Source: JAOUEA01 sp963810945
GTDB taxonomy: Bacteria > Actinomycetota > UBA4738 > HRBIN12
Length of the DNA stretch: 64,000 nucleotides
NCBI GenBank assembly: GCA_963810945.1
Contig: CAWEPI010000004.1
Span: forward strand, 434,001-498,000
Reading direction: 5' to 3'
Each line of letters opens with the position of its first letter. The first letter of the stretch is position 1. The notes beneath the pieces were generated by a model. It was not told the DNA's origin. It was given only the letters and a program-made list of their open reading frames with translations, and made no database searches. The position numbers and the translations under genes were made by a program. This document shows, piece by piece, positions 16,905 to 25,918 of the stretch.

Positions 16905-17918
16905 GTGAGCAGGCCTGCCCTCAGCCCCCGGGAGCGAACCGAACGGATCGAGCGCCAGACGCTGTCCCCGCGCGCGCAGTTCACGGACGCCTCCAAGGGT
17001 CGCGAGCGTGAGGAACCCCAAGATCCGCTGCGCACGGTCTATCAGCGCGATCGCGATCGCATCGTGCACGCCAAGGCGTTCCGGCGCCTGAAGCACAAGA
17101 CCCAGGTGTTCCTGGCGCCCGAGGGCGACCACTACCGGGTCCGGCTCACCCACACCCTCGACGTCTCCCAGATCGCGCGCACCGCCGCACGCGCGCTCGG
17201 GCTCAACGAGGACCTCACGGAGGCCATCGCGCTCGGGCACGACCTCGGCCACACGCCGTTCGGGCACCTCGGAGAGCAGGCCCTGACGCCGTTCCTCGGG
17301 CGCCCCTTCCGCCACTCGGAGCAGAGCCTGCGGATCGTGGAGTTCCTGGAGAACGACGGCGAGGGGCTGAACCTCACGTGGGAGGTGCGCGACGGCATCG
17401 TGCACCACCCCTGGTCGATGCCTCCGCCCTCCACCCTCGAGGCGCAGGTCGTGCGCTTCGCCGACCGGATCGCGTACCTCAACCACGATCTCGACGACGC
17501 CGTGCGCGCGGGGGTGCTGGAGGAGGGCGAGCTGCCCGCCGGGCCGCTGGCGGTATTGGGCCGCACGCACTCGGAGCGCATCAACACGCTGGTCACCGAC
17601 CTCGTGACCCGCAGCGAGGATCAGGACGTGGTCCGGCTGTCGCCCGAGATCTTCGGGGCCCTCGACGAGTTGCGCGACTTCATGTTCGAACAGGTGTACC
17701 TGCGCGCGGATGCCCGCGAGGAGCACGAGAAGGCCGTGAAGCTGATCCGCGACCTCTTCGCCTACTTCCTCGAGCATCCCGATCAGCTTCCGGCGGAGTA
17801 CCATCGGGCCCCGGGCGACCTGCCGACCCACGTGGCCGACCACATCGCGGGCATGACGGATCGGTATGCGCTGCGGACCTACGAGCGGCTCTTCCTTCCC
17901 CAGGGGTGGCTCCTCTAG
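16905..17918 (+). CDS. dgt: Deoxyguanosinetriphosphate triphosphohydrolase-like protein
   Basis: 337 residues of HD-domain dNTPase. It hydrolyses dNTPs to the deoxynucleoside and triphosphate, controlling dNTP pools. Metal ligands: His in THTLDVSQIARTAARALGL, the HD pair in GHDLGHTPFGHLGEQAL, and a later Asp in FADRIAYLNHDLDD. The N-terminal QDPLRTVYQRDRDRIVHAKAFRRLKHKTQVF is the conserved family start. dgt directly before dnaG is standard actinobacterial order. dnaG starts 15 nt after its stop, so they form an operon. Preference for dGTP itself is not certain in this subfamily. Confidence 0.92.
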   Translation: MSRPALSPRERTERIERQTLSPRAQFTDASKGREREEPQDPLRTVYQRDRDRIVHAKAFRRLKHKTQVFLAPEGDHYRVRLTHTLDVSQIARTAARALGLNEDLTEAIALGHDLGHTPFGHLGEQALTPFLGRPFRHSEQSLRIVEFLENDGEGLNLTWEVRDGIVHHPWSMPPPSTLEAQVVRFADRIAYLNHDLDDAVRAGVLEEGELPAGPLAVLGRTHSERINTLVTDLVTRSEDQDVVRLSPEIFGALDELRDFMFEQVYLRADAREEHEKAVKLIRDLFAYFLEHPDQLPAEYHRAPGDLPTHVADHIAGMTDRYALRTYERLFLPQGWLL

Positions 17919-17933
17919 CGCGAGGACCTACGC

Positions 17934-19726
17934 ATGGCGGGACGGATCCGGCAGGACGACATCGACGCGGTCAAGGAGCGGACCGACCTGGTCAAGCTCG
18001 TCGGTCAGTACCTGACCCTCAAGAAGACCGGCCACGACTCCATGGGCGGCCTGTGCCCGTTCCACCAGGAGAAGACGCCCTCCTTCAGCGTGAGCCCTGC
18101 CAAGCAGGTCTTCTACTGCTTCGGCTGCGGCAAGGGCGGCGACGCCATCACGTTCCTGCGCGAGCTCGAGCACCTCACGTACGTCGAGGCGGTCGAGCGT
18201 CTCGCTTCCCAGGCCGGGGTCACCCTGCGGTACGAGGGGGATTCGCCGACCGAGCGCCGCGCGGCCCAGCGCCGGGCGGCCCTGATCGCGGCCAACGAGC
18301 GCGCCGGAGCCCTCTTCGTCGAGGCGCTCGCCGGCTCGCCCGAAGCCGAGGAGGCGCGCACCTACCTCGCCGGTCGGGGGATCGGCCCGAGGCGGTCGCG
18401 ACGTTCGGGATCGGGTACGCCCCGCGGGCCCGCGACTACCTGCTGAAGCAGCTCAGCAAGGATCGCGATCTGAGCGCCGAGGTGATCGCGGAGGCCGGCC
18501 TCGCCAGCCGCGGCGACGACGGGACGGTCCGCGACCGCTTCCGCGGGCGCATCACCTTCCCGATCCACGACCTCCAGGGCCGCGGCATCGCGTTCGGCGC
18601 GCGGATCCTCCCGACCGACCCGCGCGCCGCCGAGTCGGCGAAGTACCTGAACTCGGCCGAGAGCCCCATCTACCGCAAGAACGAGGTCCTCTACAACATG
18701 AACCGCGCGCGGGGGGCAGTGGCGAAGACCGGCGAGGTCTACGTGGTGGAGGGCTACACCGACGTGATCGCGTTCGCGCAGGCGGGCATCGAGAACGCGG
18801 TCGCGACGTGCGGGACGGCGCTGGGGGAGGCCCACTTCCGCCTGATGTCGCGGTTCGCGCAGCGCGCCGTGCTCTCGTTCGATTCGGACGAGGCGGGGGC
18901 GCGCGCGGCCGAGCGCGCGTACGCCTTCCAGGAGCAGTACCCGGTGCAGGCGGTGGTGATGATCATGCCGCAGGGCCTCGACCCGGCCGACTTCGTGGCG
19001 AAGGAGGGCGCCGACGCCGTCAGAGAGGCGGCCAGGCACGCCCGTCCGCTGGTGGAGTACATGATCAGGCGCACGGTGGGGCGCCACGACCTGTCCACCG
19101 TGGAGGGCCAGACCCTCGCGGTGAACGACGTGCTCCCCATGTTGGAGACGCTCCACGATCCCGTGCGGCGCAGCGAATACGCGCACCTGCTCGCCGATCT
19201 CACGGGCGTGACCGAGGCCTCCGTGGTCCAGGCGCTCGAGGCACGCCGTCGCGGCAAGCCCGCCGCCGAGGTGGAGACGCCGGCCCGCCGGGGCTCGGCG
19301 CAGGACAAGGTCGAGCGCGAGATGCTCAAGCTGCTGGCGCGCGATGGCGATCTCTACGGCGCCTATGCCCCCCGTCTGCGTGAGGAGCATTTCCCCCACG
19401 CCGGAACCCGGGCCGCCTTCGTCGCGCTCCGCGAGGCGGGCGGCGACACCTCCGCGCTCGCCGGAGGCGAGGACGCCAAGGTCGCCGCAACCGTGTCGCA
19501 GCTCGCCGTCGAGCCGCTCGACGGCGAACCCACGCCCGAGTACGCCGAGCACGTCTGGGCGCGGCTCGAGGAGTTCCGCCTGAAGACCCTCAGCGACGCC
19601 CTCCGGCTCCGCCTCCAGAAGCTGAATCCCACGACGGATCCGGACTTCGACCAGCTGTTCGGGGAGCTCGCCGCGGTGGACGGCGATCTCCGGCGCCTCC
19701 GTCAGGGGCAGCGCGACCCCGTCTGA
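17934..19726 (+). CDS. dnaG: DNA primase (apparent frameshift)
   Basis: Synthesises RNA primers at the replication fork. N-terminal CHC2 zinc finger with GLCPFHQEKTPSFSVS and CFGCGKGGD, then the RNA polymerase core with VVEGYTDVIAFAQAG and the TOPRIM Asp pair in SFDSDEAGARAAE. A helical C-terminal region for DnaB contact ends the protein. The frame from ATG 17934 breaks near 18387 (a short C run), after YLAGRGIGP. It continues one frame over with EAVATFGIGYAPRARDY and is then intact to 19726. Restoring one base gives about 597 residues, normal for the family. As primase is essential, an assembly indel is the simplest explanation. Confidence 0.93.
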
Positions 19727-19776
19727 GGCCCGAGGGCTCGTTCGGGACGGAAGGGTCGCCAGCCGTTCCCGTTCCG

Positions 19777-19782
19777 TACACT
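19777..19782 (+). promoter_or_regulatory. -10 element of rpoD
   Basis: TACACT after GTTCCG, about 35 nt before the start of rpoD, in the 90-nt gap after dnaG. It suggests that rpoD has its own promoter besides read-through from dgt-dnaG. Confidence 0.35.
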
Positions 19783-19817
19783 GTGCCGGTCGTGCCCATG
19801 ACCCCCGAGGAGTGCCG

Positions 19818-21124
19818 TTGACCGAGCCGGCTCGTGAGCTGGTGAGCCTGGACGAGGTGAAGGAGACGATCACCGCTCGCGGACGCGAGCGCGGGTTCGT
19901 CACCTCGGAGGACCTGCTGGAAGCGGTCCCGGTGGACGACTTCACCCCGGAACAGGTCGAGGAGTTCCTCACCCAGGTGCAGGACCACCTGACCACCGAG
20001 GGCATCGAGGTCATCGAGGTCCCCGGCGAAGAGACCGACGCCGCCACCCAGGTGCGCATCGAGGTCGACCTCCTGAAGGCGCCCACCAACGACCCGGTCC
20101 GGATGTACCTGAAGGAGATCGGGAAGGTCCCGCTGCTGAACGCGGCCCAGGAGGTGGACCTGGCCCGCCGCATCGAGGCCGGCGAGCTCTCCACCGCCCT
20201 GCAGTCTCAGATCCGCGAGGACGGCAAGGCGGATCCCCGGGCCCAGAAGGTCTGTGTGGAGAAGGTCTGGGAGATCCGCGATCACCAGACGACGGCGTTC
20301 GGCAAAGTCGAGGGCATCGGTCGCGAGAAGATCGCGAAGTCCTACAAGCCCAAGACCGACGACGAGCTCCACGACTGGCTCCGCCGCGTGGAGCGCGACG
20401 GCCAGCTCGCCAAGCGCAGCTGATCGAGGCGAACCTCCGCCTGGTGGTATCGATCGCGAAGCGCTACGTGGGCCGCGGGATGCTCTTCCTGGACCTGATC
20501 CAGGAGGGCAACCTCGGCCTGATCCGCGCGGTGGAGAAGTTCGACTACGACAAGGGCTTCAAGTTCTCGACGTACGCCACGTGGTGGATCCGTCAGGCCA
20601 TCACGCGCGCCATCGCCGACCAGGCGCGCACGATCCGCATCCCCGTGCACATGGTCGAGACCATCAACAAGCTCGTGCGCGTGCAGCGGCAGCTGCTGCA
20701 GGACCTGGGCCGCGAGCCCACGCCGGATGAGATCGGCAAGGTCATGGGCATCGGCGCCGACAAGGTGCGGGAGATCCAGAAGGTCTCGCAGGAGCCGGTG
20801 TCGCTCGAGACGCCGATCGGCGAGGAGGAGGACTCCCACCTCGGCGACTTCATCGAGGACTCCGACGCCGTCGTCCCGGTCGACGCGGCGAGCTTCATCC
20901 TGCTGCAGGAGCAGCTCGAGAGCGTGCTGCACACCCTGAGCGAGCGCGAGAAGAAGGTCATCCAGCTGCGGTTCGGCCTCGTCGACGGCCACCCGCGCAC
21001 GCTGGAGGAGGTCGGGCGCGAGTTCGGCGTCACCCGCGAGCGCATCCGTCAGATCGAGAGCAAGACGCTCTCGAAGCTGCGCCACCCGAGCCGTTCGCAG
21101 AAGCTCCGCGACTACCTCGAGTAG
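19818..21124 (+). CDS. rpoD: Principal RNA polymerase sigma factor (apparent frameshift)
   Basis: Housekeeping sigma-70. Region 1.1-like N-terminus, then region 1.2 (DPVRMYLKEIGKVPLL), region 2 (RLVVSIAKRYVGRGMLFLDL, FSTYATWWIRQAITRAI), region 3 (IPVHMVETINKL) and the region 4 helix-turn-helix (EVGREFGVTRERIRQIESK). A break near 20417 turns KRQLIEAN into a stop; one missing C (CGCAG for CGCCAG) restores it. TTG 19818 is chosen because GAGGAG lies 5 nt before it. GTG 19812 overlaps that site. Between regions 1.2 and 2 it has about 75 residues, longer than I expect for actinobacterial SigA. dnaG-rpoD is the classic macromolecular synthesis order. Confidence 0.93.
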
Positions 21125-21134
21125 CGCGTCGCGC

Positions 21135-21407
21135 TCAGTTCCAGGCCGCGTCGTCTTCCTGGTCGTAGTCGGCGAGCCGCGCGCGGATCGCCTCACGGGC
21201 CTTGCGGATGGCGTCGAGGCTCCGCACGCTCGCCTGGTCGGCCAGCTTCTGCGCCTGGGTCGAGACCGCGGCGAGCCCGGGCACCGACGAGGACTGCGCG
21301 CGCTGAGGACCGTGCACGACATCGGGGTCGTCCGCGTGGATCTTCTGGCTCAGCGCGTAGCCGATGCCGATGCCCGCGCCGAGGAGCACGAGGTTGCGCA
21401 GCTTCAA
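21135..21407 (-). CDS. Small protein with N-terminal membrane segment
   Basis: 90 residues from TTG 21407, preceded by GGAAGG about 9 nt upstream. It starts LKLRNLVLLGAGIGIGYALSQK, a Gly-rich hydrophobic segment like those of YtxH-type proteins. A helical region follows (QAQKLADQASVRSLDAIRKAREAIRARLADYD) with an acidic end. It converges with rpoD, 10 nt between stops. Probably anchored in the membrane with a cytoplasmic helical tail. No function is known. Confidence 0.6.
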   Translation of the reverse strand: MKLRNLVLLGAGIGIGYALSQKIHADDPDVVHGPQRAQSSSVPGLAAVSTQAQKLADQASVRSLDAIRKAREAIRARLADYDQEDDAAWN

Positions 21408-21478
21408 GGGAGGTTCCTTCCTGTCGATGATGGTGGGGGACCAGCCTACCGCCGAGCGGGCGCGAGGAAGGCCACTGG

Positions 21479-21484
21479 TAGACT
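21479..21484 (+). promoter_or_regulatory. -10 element of tRNA-Asn
   Basis: TAGACT ends 16 nt before the first base of the tRNA, the expected distance for a short 5' leader. Confidence 0.4.
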
Positions 21485-21500
21485 GCCCGGCGCACGACGT

Positions 21501-21573
21501 TCCGGGGTAGCTCAACCGGCAGAGCGGCGGACTGTTAATCCGTAGGTTGTGGGTTCGAGTCCCACCCCCGGAG
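21501..21573 (+). tRNA. tRNA-Asn (GTT)
   Basis: 73 nt cloverleaf. Acceptor TCCGGGG pairs with CCCCGGA. The D arm has TAGCTCAACCGGCAGAGC. The anticodon loop CTGTTAA carries GTT within the GCGGA/TCCGT arm. The T arm GTGGG-TTCGAGT-CCCAC is intact. Discriminator G; CCA is not encoded. I saw no second copy of its 3' end in the window, so the accessory genes that follow show no att-site evidence here. Confidence 0.95.
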
Positions 21574-21663
21574 CTTCCAAGACTCCCTGCCTCACAACAG
21601 CGTGTCCGAAGTACGATTTCGCCCTCACTTCGCCGACCCCCCCTGGGTAGCGGGGGTCATTCC

Positions 21664-22126
21664 CTACGAAGAGCCGCAATCCGTGCGGCTCTGGCTACCC
21701 GTTCCCTCGATCGCATGGTCGAAGAACGTTTCAGCGCCCTGGAACTCGTCCGGGGTCGTGAACATGACGATGATCCAGACGCTCGAGCCGACCACCGTGA
21801 CGCATTCCCCCGTGGTCACGCCCCACACGCCCGAATCGTCCGGATTCGTCGAGACGAACCGGACCGCCGCTCGTCCATCCACCGTGGCGTTCTCCCGAGA
21901 CTCCAGGCGGAATCCGTTTTCCAGCGAAGGTTCCCTCCCATCGGTCCGCGGCCTCGGTGAGCGAGAGGCCGTGACGGGGGTACCTGAGCGCGACCATCGC
22001 CCGGTTGCCGCCGTATGCGTAGAGCCGACCATAGTCCCGCGAGTAGCTCGCAACACCATCCTTCACGAAGGTAATTGGCCAATCCTGATCTCCGCCTGAT
22101 TGACACCCAACTTGACATCCAATCAT
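21664..22126 (-). CDS. Unknown protein, frameshifted
   Basis: One frame from ATG 22126 reads MIGCQVGCQSGGDQDWP, then SYSRDYGRLYAYGGNRAMVA and HGLSLTEAADR, and runs out of sense. A lost base near 21943 joins it to a frame reading DGREPSLENGFRLESRENA, VRFVSTNPDDSGVWGVTTGE and EFQGAETFFDHAIEGTG. The two halves make one coherent soluble, beta-rich product of about 154 residues. There is no signal peptide or strong ribosome site at this start, so the true N-terminus may be elsewhere. The family is not recognised. It opens the accessory stretch after tRNA-Asn. Confidence 0.4.
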
Positions 22127-22215
22127 TCCGTTGTCGTGGCTCTGCGGCGTGACGGTCAGGGAGTGCCGCGAGATCCGCCTCTCAATCGACGCCGCCGCGC
22201 GTCGATGACTGGGAC

Positions 22216-22626
22216 ATGGTCGCGCCGATGCACCGCCGGCTACTGCCGACCACGTTGGCTGTCGTTTCGATCGTGGTCTTCGTCTCGCTCGTGGTGGCTG
22301 ACCGCTCATCGCATCGATACGTCCCTGATCTCCGAGGGAGTGTCCCCACGGGCGACAGCTATCAAGATCGGGACTGGATCCAGCCGTTGCTTGATGCTGG
22401 CTTCTGCGTCGATCTCCGCTACGACGCGGGTGGCGTCAGCTTCGAGAGAGACGGGCGCTTCGAGTCCGTCGTGGACTCATACGTCATCGGCGGCGAGATC
22501 CCTGATCCGGGGTCGCGTCTCCCTATCGGTTCCACCGTCACGGTCATCGTCGGGGGATCGCCCCTGGGCGGCCCGAGCATGAACTGGAACGCGGTTCCAC
22601 TGATCTGTCCTGATGACCGGCCGTGA
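22216..22626 (+). CDS. Membrane-anchored PASTA-like protein
   Basis: 136 residues. An N-terminal anchor or signal (LLPTTLAVVSIVVFVSLVVAD) is followed by one PASTA-like repeat: YVPDLRGS near the start, a WIQPLLDAGFCVDLRYD helix-strand, and GGEIPDPGSRLPIGSTVTV near the end, which fits the P-x-G-x3-G turn of PASTA domains. Single PASTA modules bind peptidoglycan or serve as spacers. No kinase domain is attached. Start ATG 22216 or 22228; neither has a good ribosome site. It is divergent from the gene at 21664-22126. Confidence 0.55.
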   Translation: MVAPMHRRLLPTTLAVVSIVVFVSLVVADRSSHRYVPDLRGSVPTGDSYQDRDWIQPLLDAGFCVDLRYDAGGVSFERDGRFESVVDSYVIGGEIPDPGSRLPIGSTVTVIVGGSPLGGPSMNWNAVPLICPDDRP

Positions 22627-22693
22627 GCGTCTGGCGACGGGCGCTCCGTGGATCACGACGAGCTTCACCTCGCGCTCTCTGCGGGCGTTCGGG

Positions 22694-23116
22694 TCAAGGT
22701 CCGTCGAGCGGTTCCAAGATCACGACGGGGATGTCGCGGTTCGCCGTCTCCTCGTACTCAGCGAACTGCGGGATGTTCGCCTTCTGGCGCTCCCAGATCC
22801 CCGCGCGTTCGTCGCCCACCGCCACCCGCGCGACGACCTCGATCGTCTCGGTCCCGATCTCGGCGGTCGCTCGAGGGTGGACCCGGAGGTTGTGGAGCCA
22901 TGCCGGATGGGATGTCTTCCCCGAGTTGGAGCCGAAGACCGCGTAGGCGGTGCCGACGCGCTGGTAGCCGAGAGGGTTGACCCGCTCGATACCGGTCTTC
23001 GACCCGGTGTGATGCAGGAGCAGCACGTCGGCGCCCTCGAACATGCCACCGAGCTTGCCACCGTTGGCTCGGAACTCCTCGATGATCTTCGCGTTCCAGT
23101 CACTCTCGTCCGACAT
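22694..23116 (-). CDS. F420-dependent (Ddn-type) nitroreductase family protein
   Basis: 140 residues from ATG 23116, with a strong GGAGGGAGG ribosome site. Family features: an ADVLLLHHTGSKTGIERVNPL strand-turn that binds the deazaflavin phosphate, the AYAVFGSNSGKTSHPAWLHNL core, and HPRATAEIGTETI. The C-terminal helix has FAEYEETANRDIPVV. Ddn-family enzymes use F420H2 to reduce quinones and other electrophiles in the cytosol or at the membrane. It implies that the host makes cofactor F420, consistent with an actinobacterial origin. The physiological substrate is unknown. Confidence 0.9.
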   Translation of the reverse strand: MSDESDWNAKIIEEFRANGGKLGGMFEGADVLLLHHTGSKTGIERVNPLGYQRVGTAYAVFGSNSGKTSHPAWLHNLRVHPRATAEIGTETIEVVARVAVGDERAGIWERQKANIPQFAEYEETANRDIPVVILEPLDGP

Positions 23117-23264
23117 CGTCGATCCTCCCTCCCTGTGGCGCATCCGCTCGCGCCTGCGGTCCGTCACGAGCCATGGATGTCGTTCGTTGAGCTCGTGCCG
23201 GCGAATCGTAACGTTCGTCGCCCAGTCGTCCTCGTCGATCCTCCTTGGGGACTCAGATGCATGA

Positions 23265-24071
23265 AGGTGCGACCTCCCAGCAGCCGACGGGTTGTTGGCG
23301 AACGGGTTCGGGCATGTCCTCTTCCAGCCCGATGCCAAGAAGTGCCACGTCAAGCCGTACGCGTTCCATCCGATGTACGACTCGGCAGTCCCTCGCGGGA
23401 CGACCTGGGCCGCGCACACCACGAACGTGGGTGCGTCCGATGAGATCGGTCACTTCGAGAACTGCGACGCGGTCGACCCCGCCACGCTCGGGTGCACGGA
23501 TCCCGGCGCCGGAGACCCCCAGCTCGACGACGACGACCAGTTCTGCCTCGACGGCTCGAACTATCCAGGTGCCCAGCCCATCATCGGATGTCTCCTCGAC
23601 GATGGCGATTTCGACGGACCCTCCTACCAGCTCGACTGGCCGGGGAGCACCGGGAACACGGCCTCCGACCAGCGCCTGCATGAGACGCCGTTCCGCTTCA
23701 CGATCCCGACGTCAGGCGACCGGCCGCTCGAGCACGTGGCCTTCGAAACCGACCTTCCACGCATCGAGCGCGGGGAGCCGGGGAACCCGCAACCCGAATG
23801 CGATCGCGTGACCGGAGCGCATTGCGTCAACCCGCCGCCGGGCGCGGCCTTCTATCCCATCTACACGGTCGCGCGAGACGACGGCCGATGCTGGTTCCAG
23901 CAGGGTGGCGCCCACATCCCGGGCACGACCAAGCGATTCGGCGGGAGCTCCAAGACGGAGTACGGACAGGAGGTGCTCTTCGTCCACTATCCGGACGTCG
24001 GTTTCAAGCCGATCCGTCTCGCCGAGGACTTCCATCGGGATCTCGAGGAGAACCCCTGCGCCAACCACTAG
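23265..24071 (+). CDS. Unknown Cys-rich protein, N-terminus unclear
   Basis: An open frame from 23265 with TTG 23292 as the first plausible start (LLANGFGHVLFQPDAKKCHV). About 260 residues are rich in Asp, Gly and Pro, with well-spaced Cys residues (FENCDA, LGCTD, FCLDG, IGCLLDD, PECDR, HCVN, RCWF, NPCAN), which suggests disulphides and hence an exported protein. No signal peptide is in frame. Only 148 nt separate it from the start of the divergent nitroreductase, so the 5' end may be lost or frameshifted. Motifs such as HPMYDSAVPRGTTWAAHTTN look conserved, but I do not know the family. Confidence 0.5.
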   Translation, partial: RCDLPAADGLLANGFGHVLFQPDAKKCHVKPYAFHPMYDSAVPRGTTWAAHTTNVGASDEIGHFENCDAVDPATLGCTDPGAGDPQLDDDDQFCLDGSNYPGAQPIIGCLLDDGDFDGPSYQLDWPGSTGNTASDQRLHETPFRFTIPTSGDRPLEHVAFETDLPRIERGEPGNPQPECDRVTGAHCVNPPPGAAFYPIYTVARDDGRCWFQQGGAHIPGTTKRFGGSSKTEYGQEVLFVHYPDVGFKPIRLAEDFHRDLEENPCANH

Positions 24072-24218
24072 CAGCAGCGGTCTGAGCTCGGGCGCGAGGA
24101 AGAGGCTGTGGGATCCGCACGCCTCAGATTTGCGCGCTCACGTTCGTCCAACTACCCTCGCCCGCAGGTCATCCGTGGACCTAGCCCGCCTCGGATCGAT
24201 GGACGGAAGGCGGTGCTC

Positions 24219-25090
24219 ATGCGGAGGTTCTCGGTGGCGATCGTGGCGGCGACGCCTGATCGTCTCGACCGTGCAAGGTGGCATGCCCGCGGCTCGCGCG
24301 GGCGGCGGGGCGACCGCCTACTACCTCGCCCTTGGCGACTCGCTCGCCGCCGGATACCAACCGGGTCGGCCCGGCATCCACAAGGGGTACGTCGACGACC
24401 TGTGGCGGAGCGCCCGGCAGCAGATCCCAGGCCTCGGTCTACGGAACGTCGGCTGCAGGGGCGAGACGTCCCGTTCCATGATCACCGGCGTGCACACGGC
24501 GTGCCGCTACGCGACCGGGTCGCAACTCGATGCGGCGGTCGCCTTCCTTGAAGCGCATCCGGGGCAGGTGGCGTTCATCACGATCGACATCGGCGCGAAC
24601 GACCTCCTCGATAGCTGCATCGAGCGTTCAGGCCTGATCGACAAGGCGTGCGCGGTCGACCTGGTTCCCCGGATCCAGAGCCGGTTGTCGCAGATCTTCG
24701 ATGCCCTCGCCACGGCGGGTCCGGGCGTGCCGATCGTCGCCATGACCTACTACGACCCGTTCCTCGGGTTCTGGGGTCTGGTCCCGGGAGGTCGCGCGCT
24801 GGCGCACGCCGACCAGCGGGCCTGGGCGTCGTTCAACGCCGGACTCGAGACGGCGTTCGGGGATGCCGGGGTCACGCGTCGCCGACGTGGCGTCGACCTT
24901 CCGGATCGACGACTTCACGCATACCGTCATGGAGCCCGGCCGCGGTCGGATCCCCGTGAACGTCGCCCTCACCTGCCGGTGGACGTGGTTCTGCTCGGCT
25001 AGTCACGCCGGTGACCCGCACGCGAACTCGAGGGGCTACCGGAAGATCGCGCACACGTTCTACCGGGAACTGACGGCCCTGCTGCCGTAA
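24219..25090 (+). CDS. Secreted SGNH/GDSL hydrolase, frameshifted twice
   Basis: ATG 24219 begins a signal peptide (MRRFSVAIVAA). A shift near 24255 continues it as LIVSTVQGGMPAARA. The catalytic domain shows block I YLALGDSLAAGYQPG (nucleophile Ser), a GCRGETSRSM segment, and block III IDIGANDLLD (Asn). A second shift near 24873 leads to RVADVASTFRIDDF and block V GDPHANSRGYRKIA with the Asp-x-x-His dyad. SGNH enzymes hydrolyse esters of lipids or sugars; the substrate is not predictable. Two apparent indels in one gene fit the wider error pattern of the window. Confidence 0.75.
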
Positions 25091-25178
25091 CGGAGGGGAC
25101 CGCTGTCGGATCGGTGGTTCCTGCCAGGGGCGGAGGGCGATCCCGAGCGCTAGGCTGGGGGCGGAGGTCGTTCCCCAG

Positions 25179-25676
25179 ATGCGAAGATCCGTCGCGATCA
25201 TCGTCTCGATCCTCGCGCTCGCCGGGCTGCTCGGCCCGAGCGCCGATGCCGCCCGGCCCCACACGACGTACGTGATGACCGACTGCCTCCACATGCGGAG
25301 GGCGCCCAGCAGCATCCTGTTCGCATGCGGCGACGGGAACTTCTATGTCGAGCACCTCACGTGGACCACGTGGCACACGTGGAAGGCGTCGGGGTACGGT
25401 CTGTTCTCCAAGAACGATTGCAGGCCGAGCTGCGCCGAGGGCACCTTCCACTCGGCCTGGGGGTACCTCTGGCTCCGGCATCCGGCCCGGTGCGCTCCGC
25501 ATCGCTACGCGTTCCAGCATGTTCGTGTGCTGTACGTGCACGGGCTGCTCGGGGACCGGAGGGAGTCGTTCGGCCACTTCGGCTGCCCGTTGCGGCGGGT
25601 ACGCACTACCGTCGATGCCGGTGAACGTCGCCGTCTCCACGCGGATCCGATCCGGGACCGACCTGTTCCAGCCTGA
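25179..25676 (+). CDS. Secreted protein of unknown function
   Basis: 165 residues from ATG 25179, with GGAGG in the leader and a TAGGCT -10 at 25151-25156. The signal peptide is MRRSVAIIVSILALAGLLGPSADA. The mature part starts RPHTTYVMTDCLHM and has an aromatic-rich stretch (YVEHLTWTTWHTWKASGYG), Cys pairs (NDCRPSCAEG) and WGYLWLRHPARCAPH. This looks like a small disulphide-stabilised beta domain. The last about 20 residues are Arg-rich and less coherent, so the true C-terminus may be frameshifted. The 240-nt gap that follows (25677-25918) holds nothing I recognise. Confidence 0.6.
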   Translation: MRRSVAIIVSILALAGLLGPSADAARPHTTYVMTDCLHMRRAPSSILFACGDGNFYVEHLTWTTWHTWKASGYGLFSKNDCRPSCAEGTFHSAWGYLWLRHPARCAPHRYAFQHVRVLYVHGLLGDRRESFGHFGCPLRRVRTTVDAGERRRLHADPIRDRPVPA

Positions 25677-25918
25677 GGTACGGATCGGGTTCGGGACCCT
25701 AACGGATCTGAACGGTCCCAGCTTCGATGGTCCCCACATCGTGGCACGGTGCGTTGGCGCCGGTGTTGCAGTCCGTCATCGACTGGCGCATCCCGCACCT
25801 AGAGGCGGAGAAGGTACGGCAACCGAGGGACAGTGCGGGCACGCGTGCTGCGTCCGGGGGTTGGAGGAGGTGTAGGTCCCCTGGGGGTCCCGCACGTCCT
25901 CGCGGAGTGACCCGGCTC

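Noticed and set aside
20400..20430. Programmed ribosomal frameshifting in rpoD (and dnaG)
   Set aside because: No slippery heptamer or downstream structure is evident, and similar breaks occur in a dozen unrelated genes. Sequence error explains all of them.
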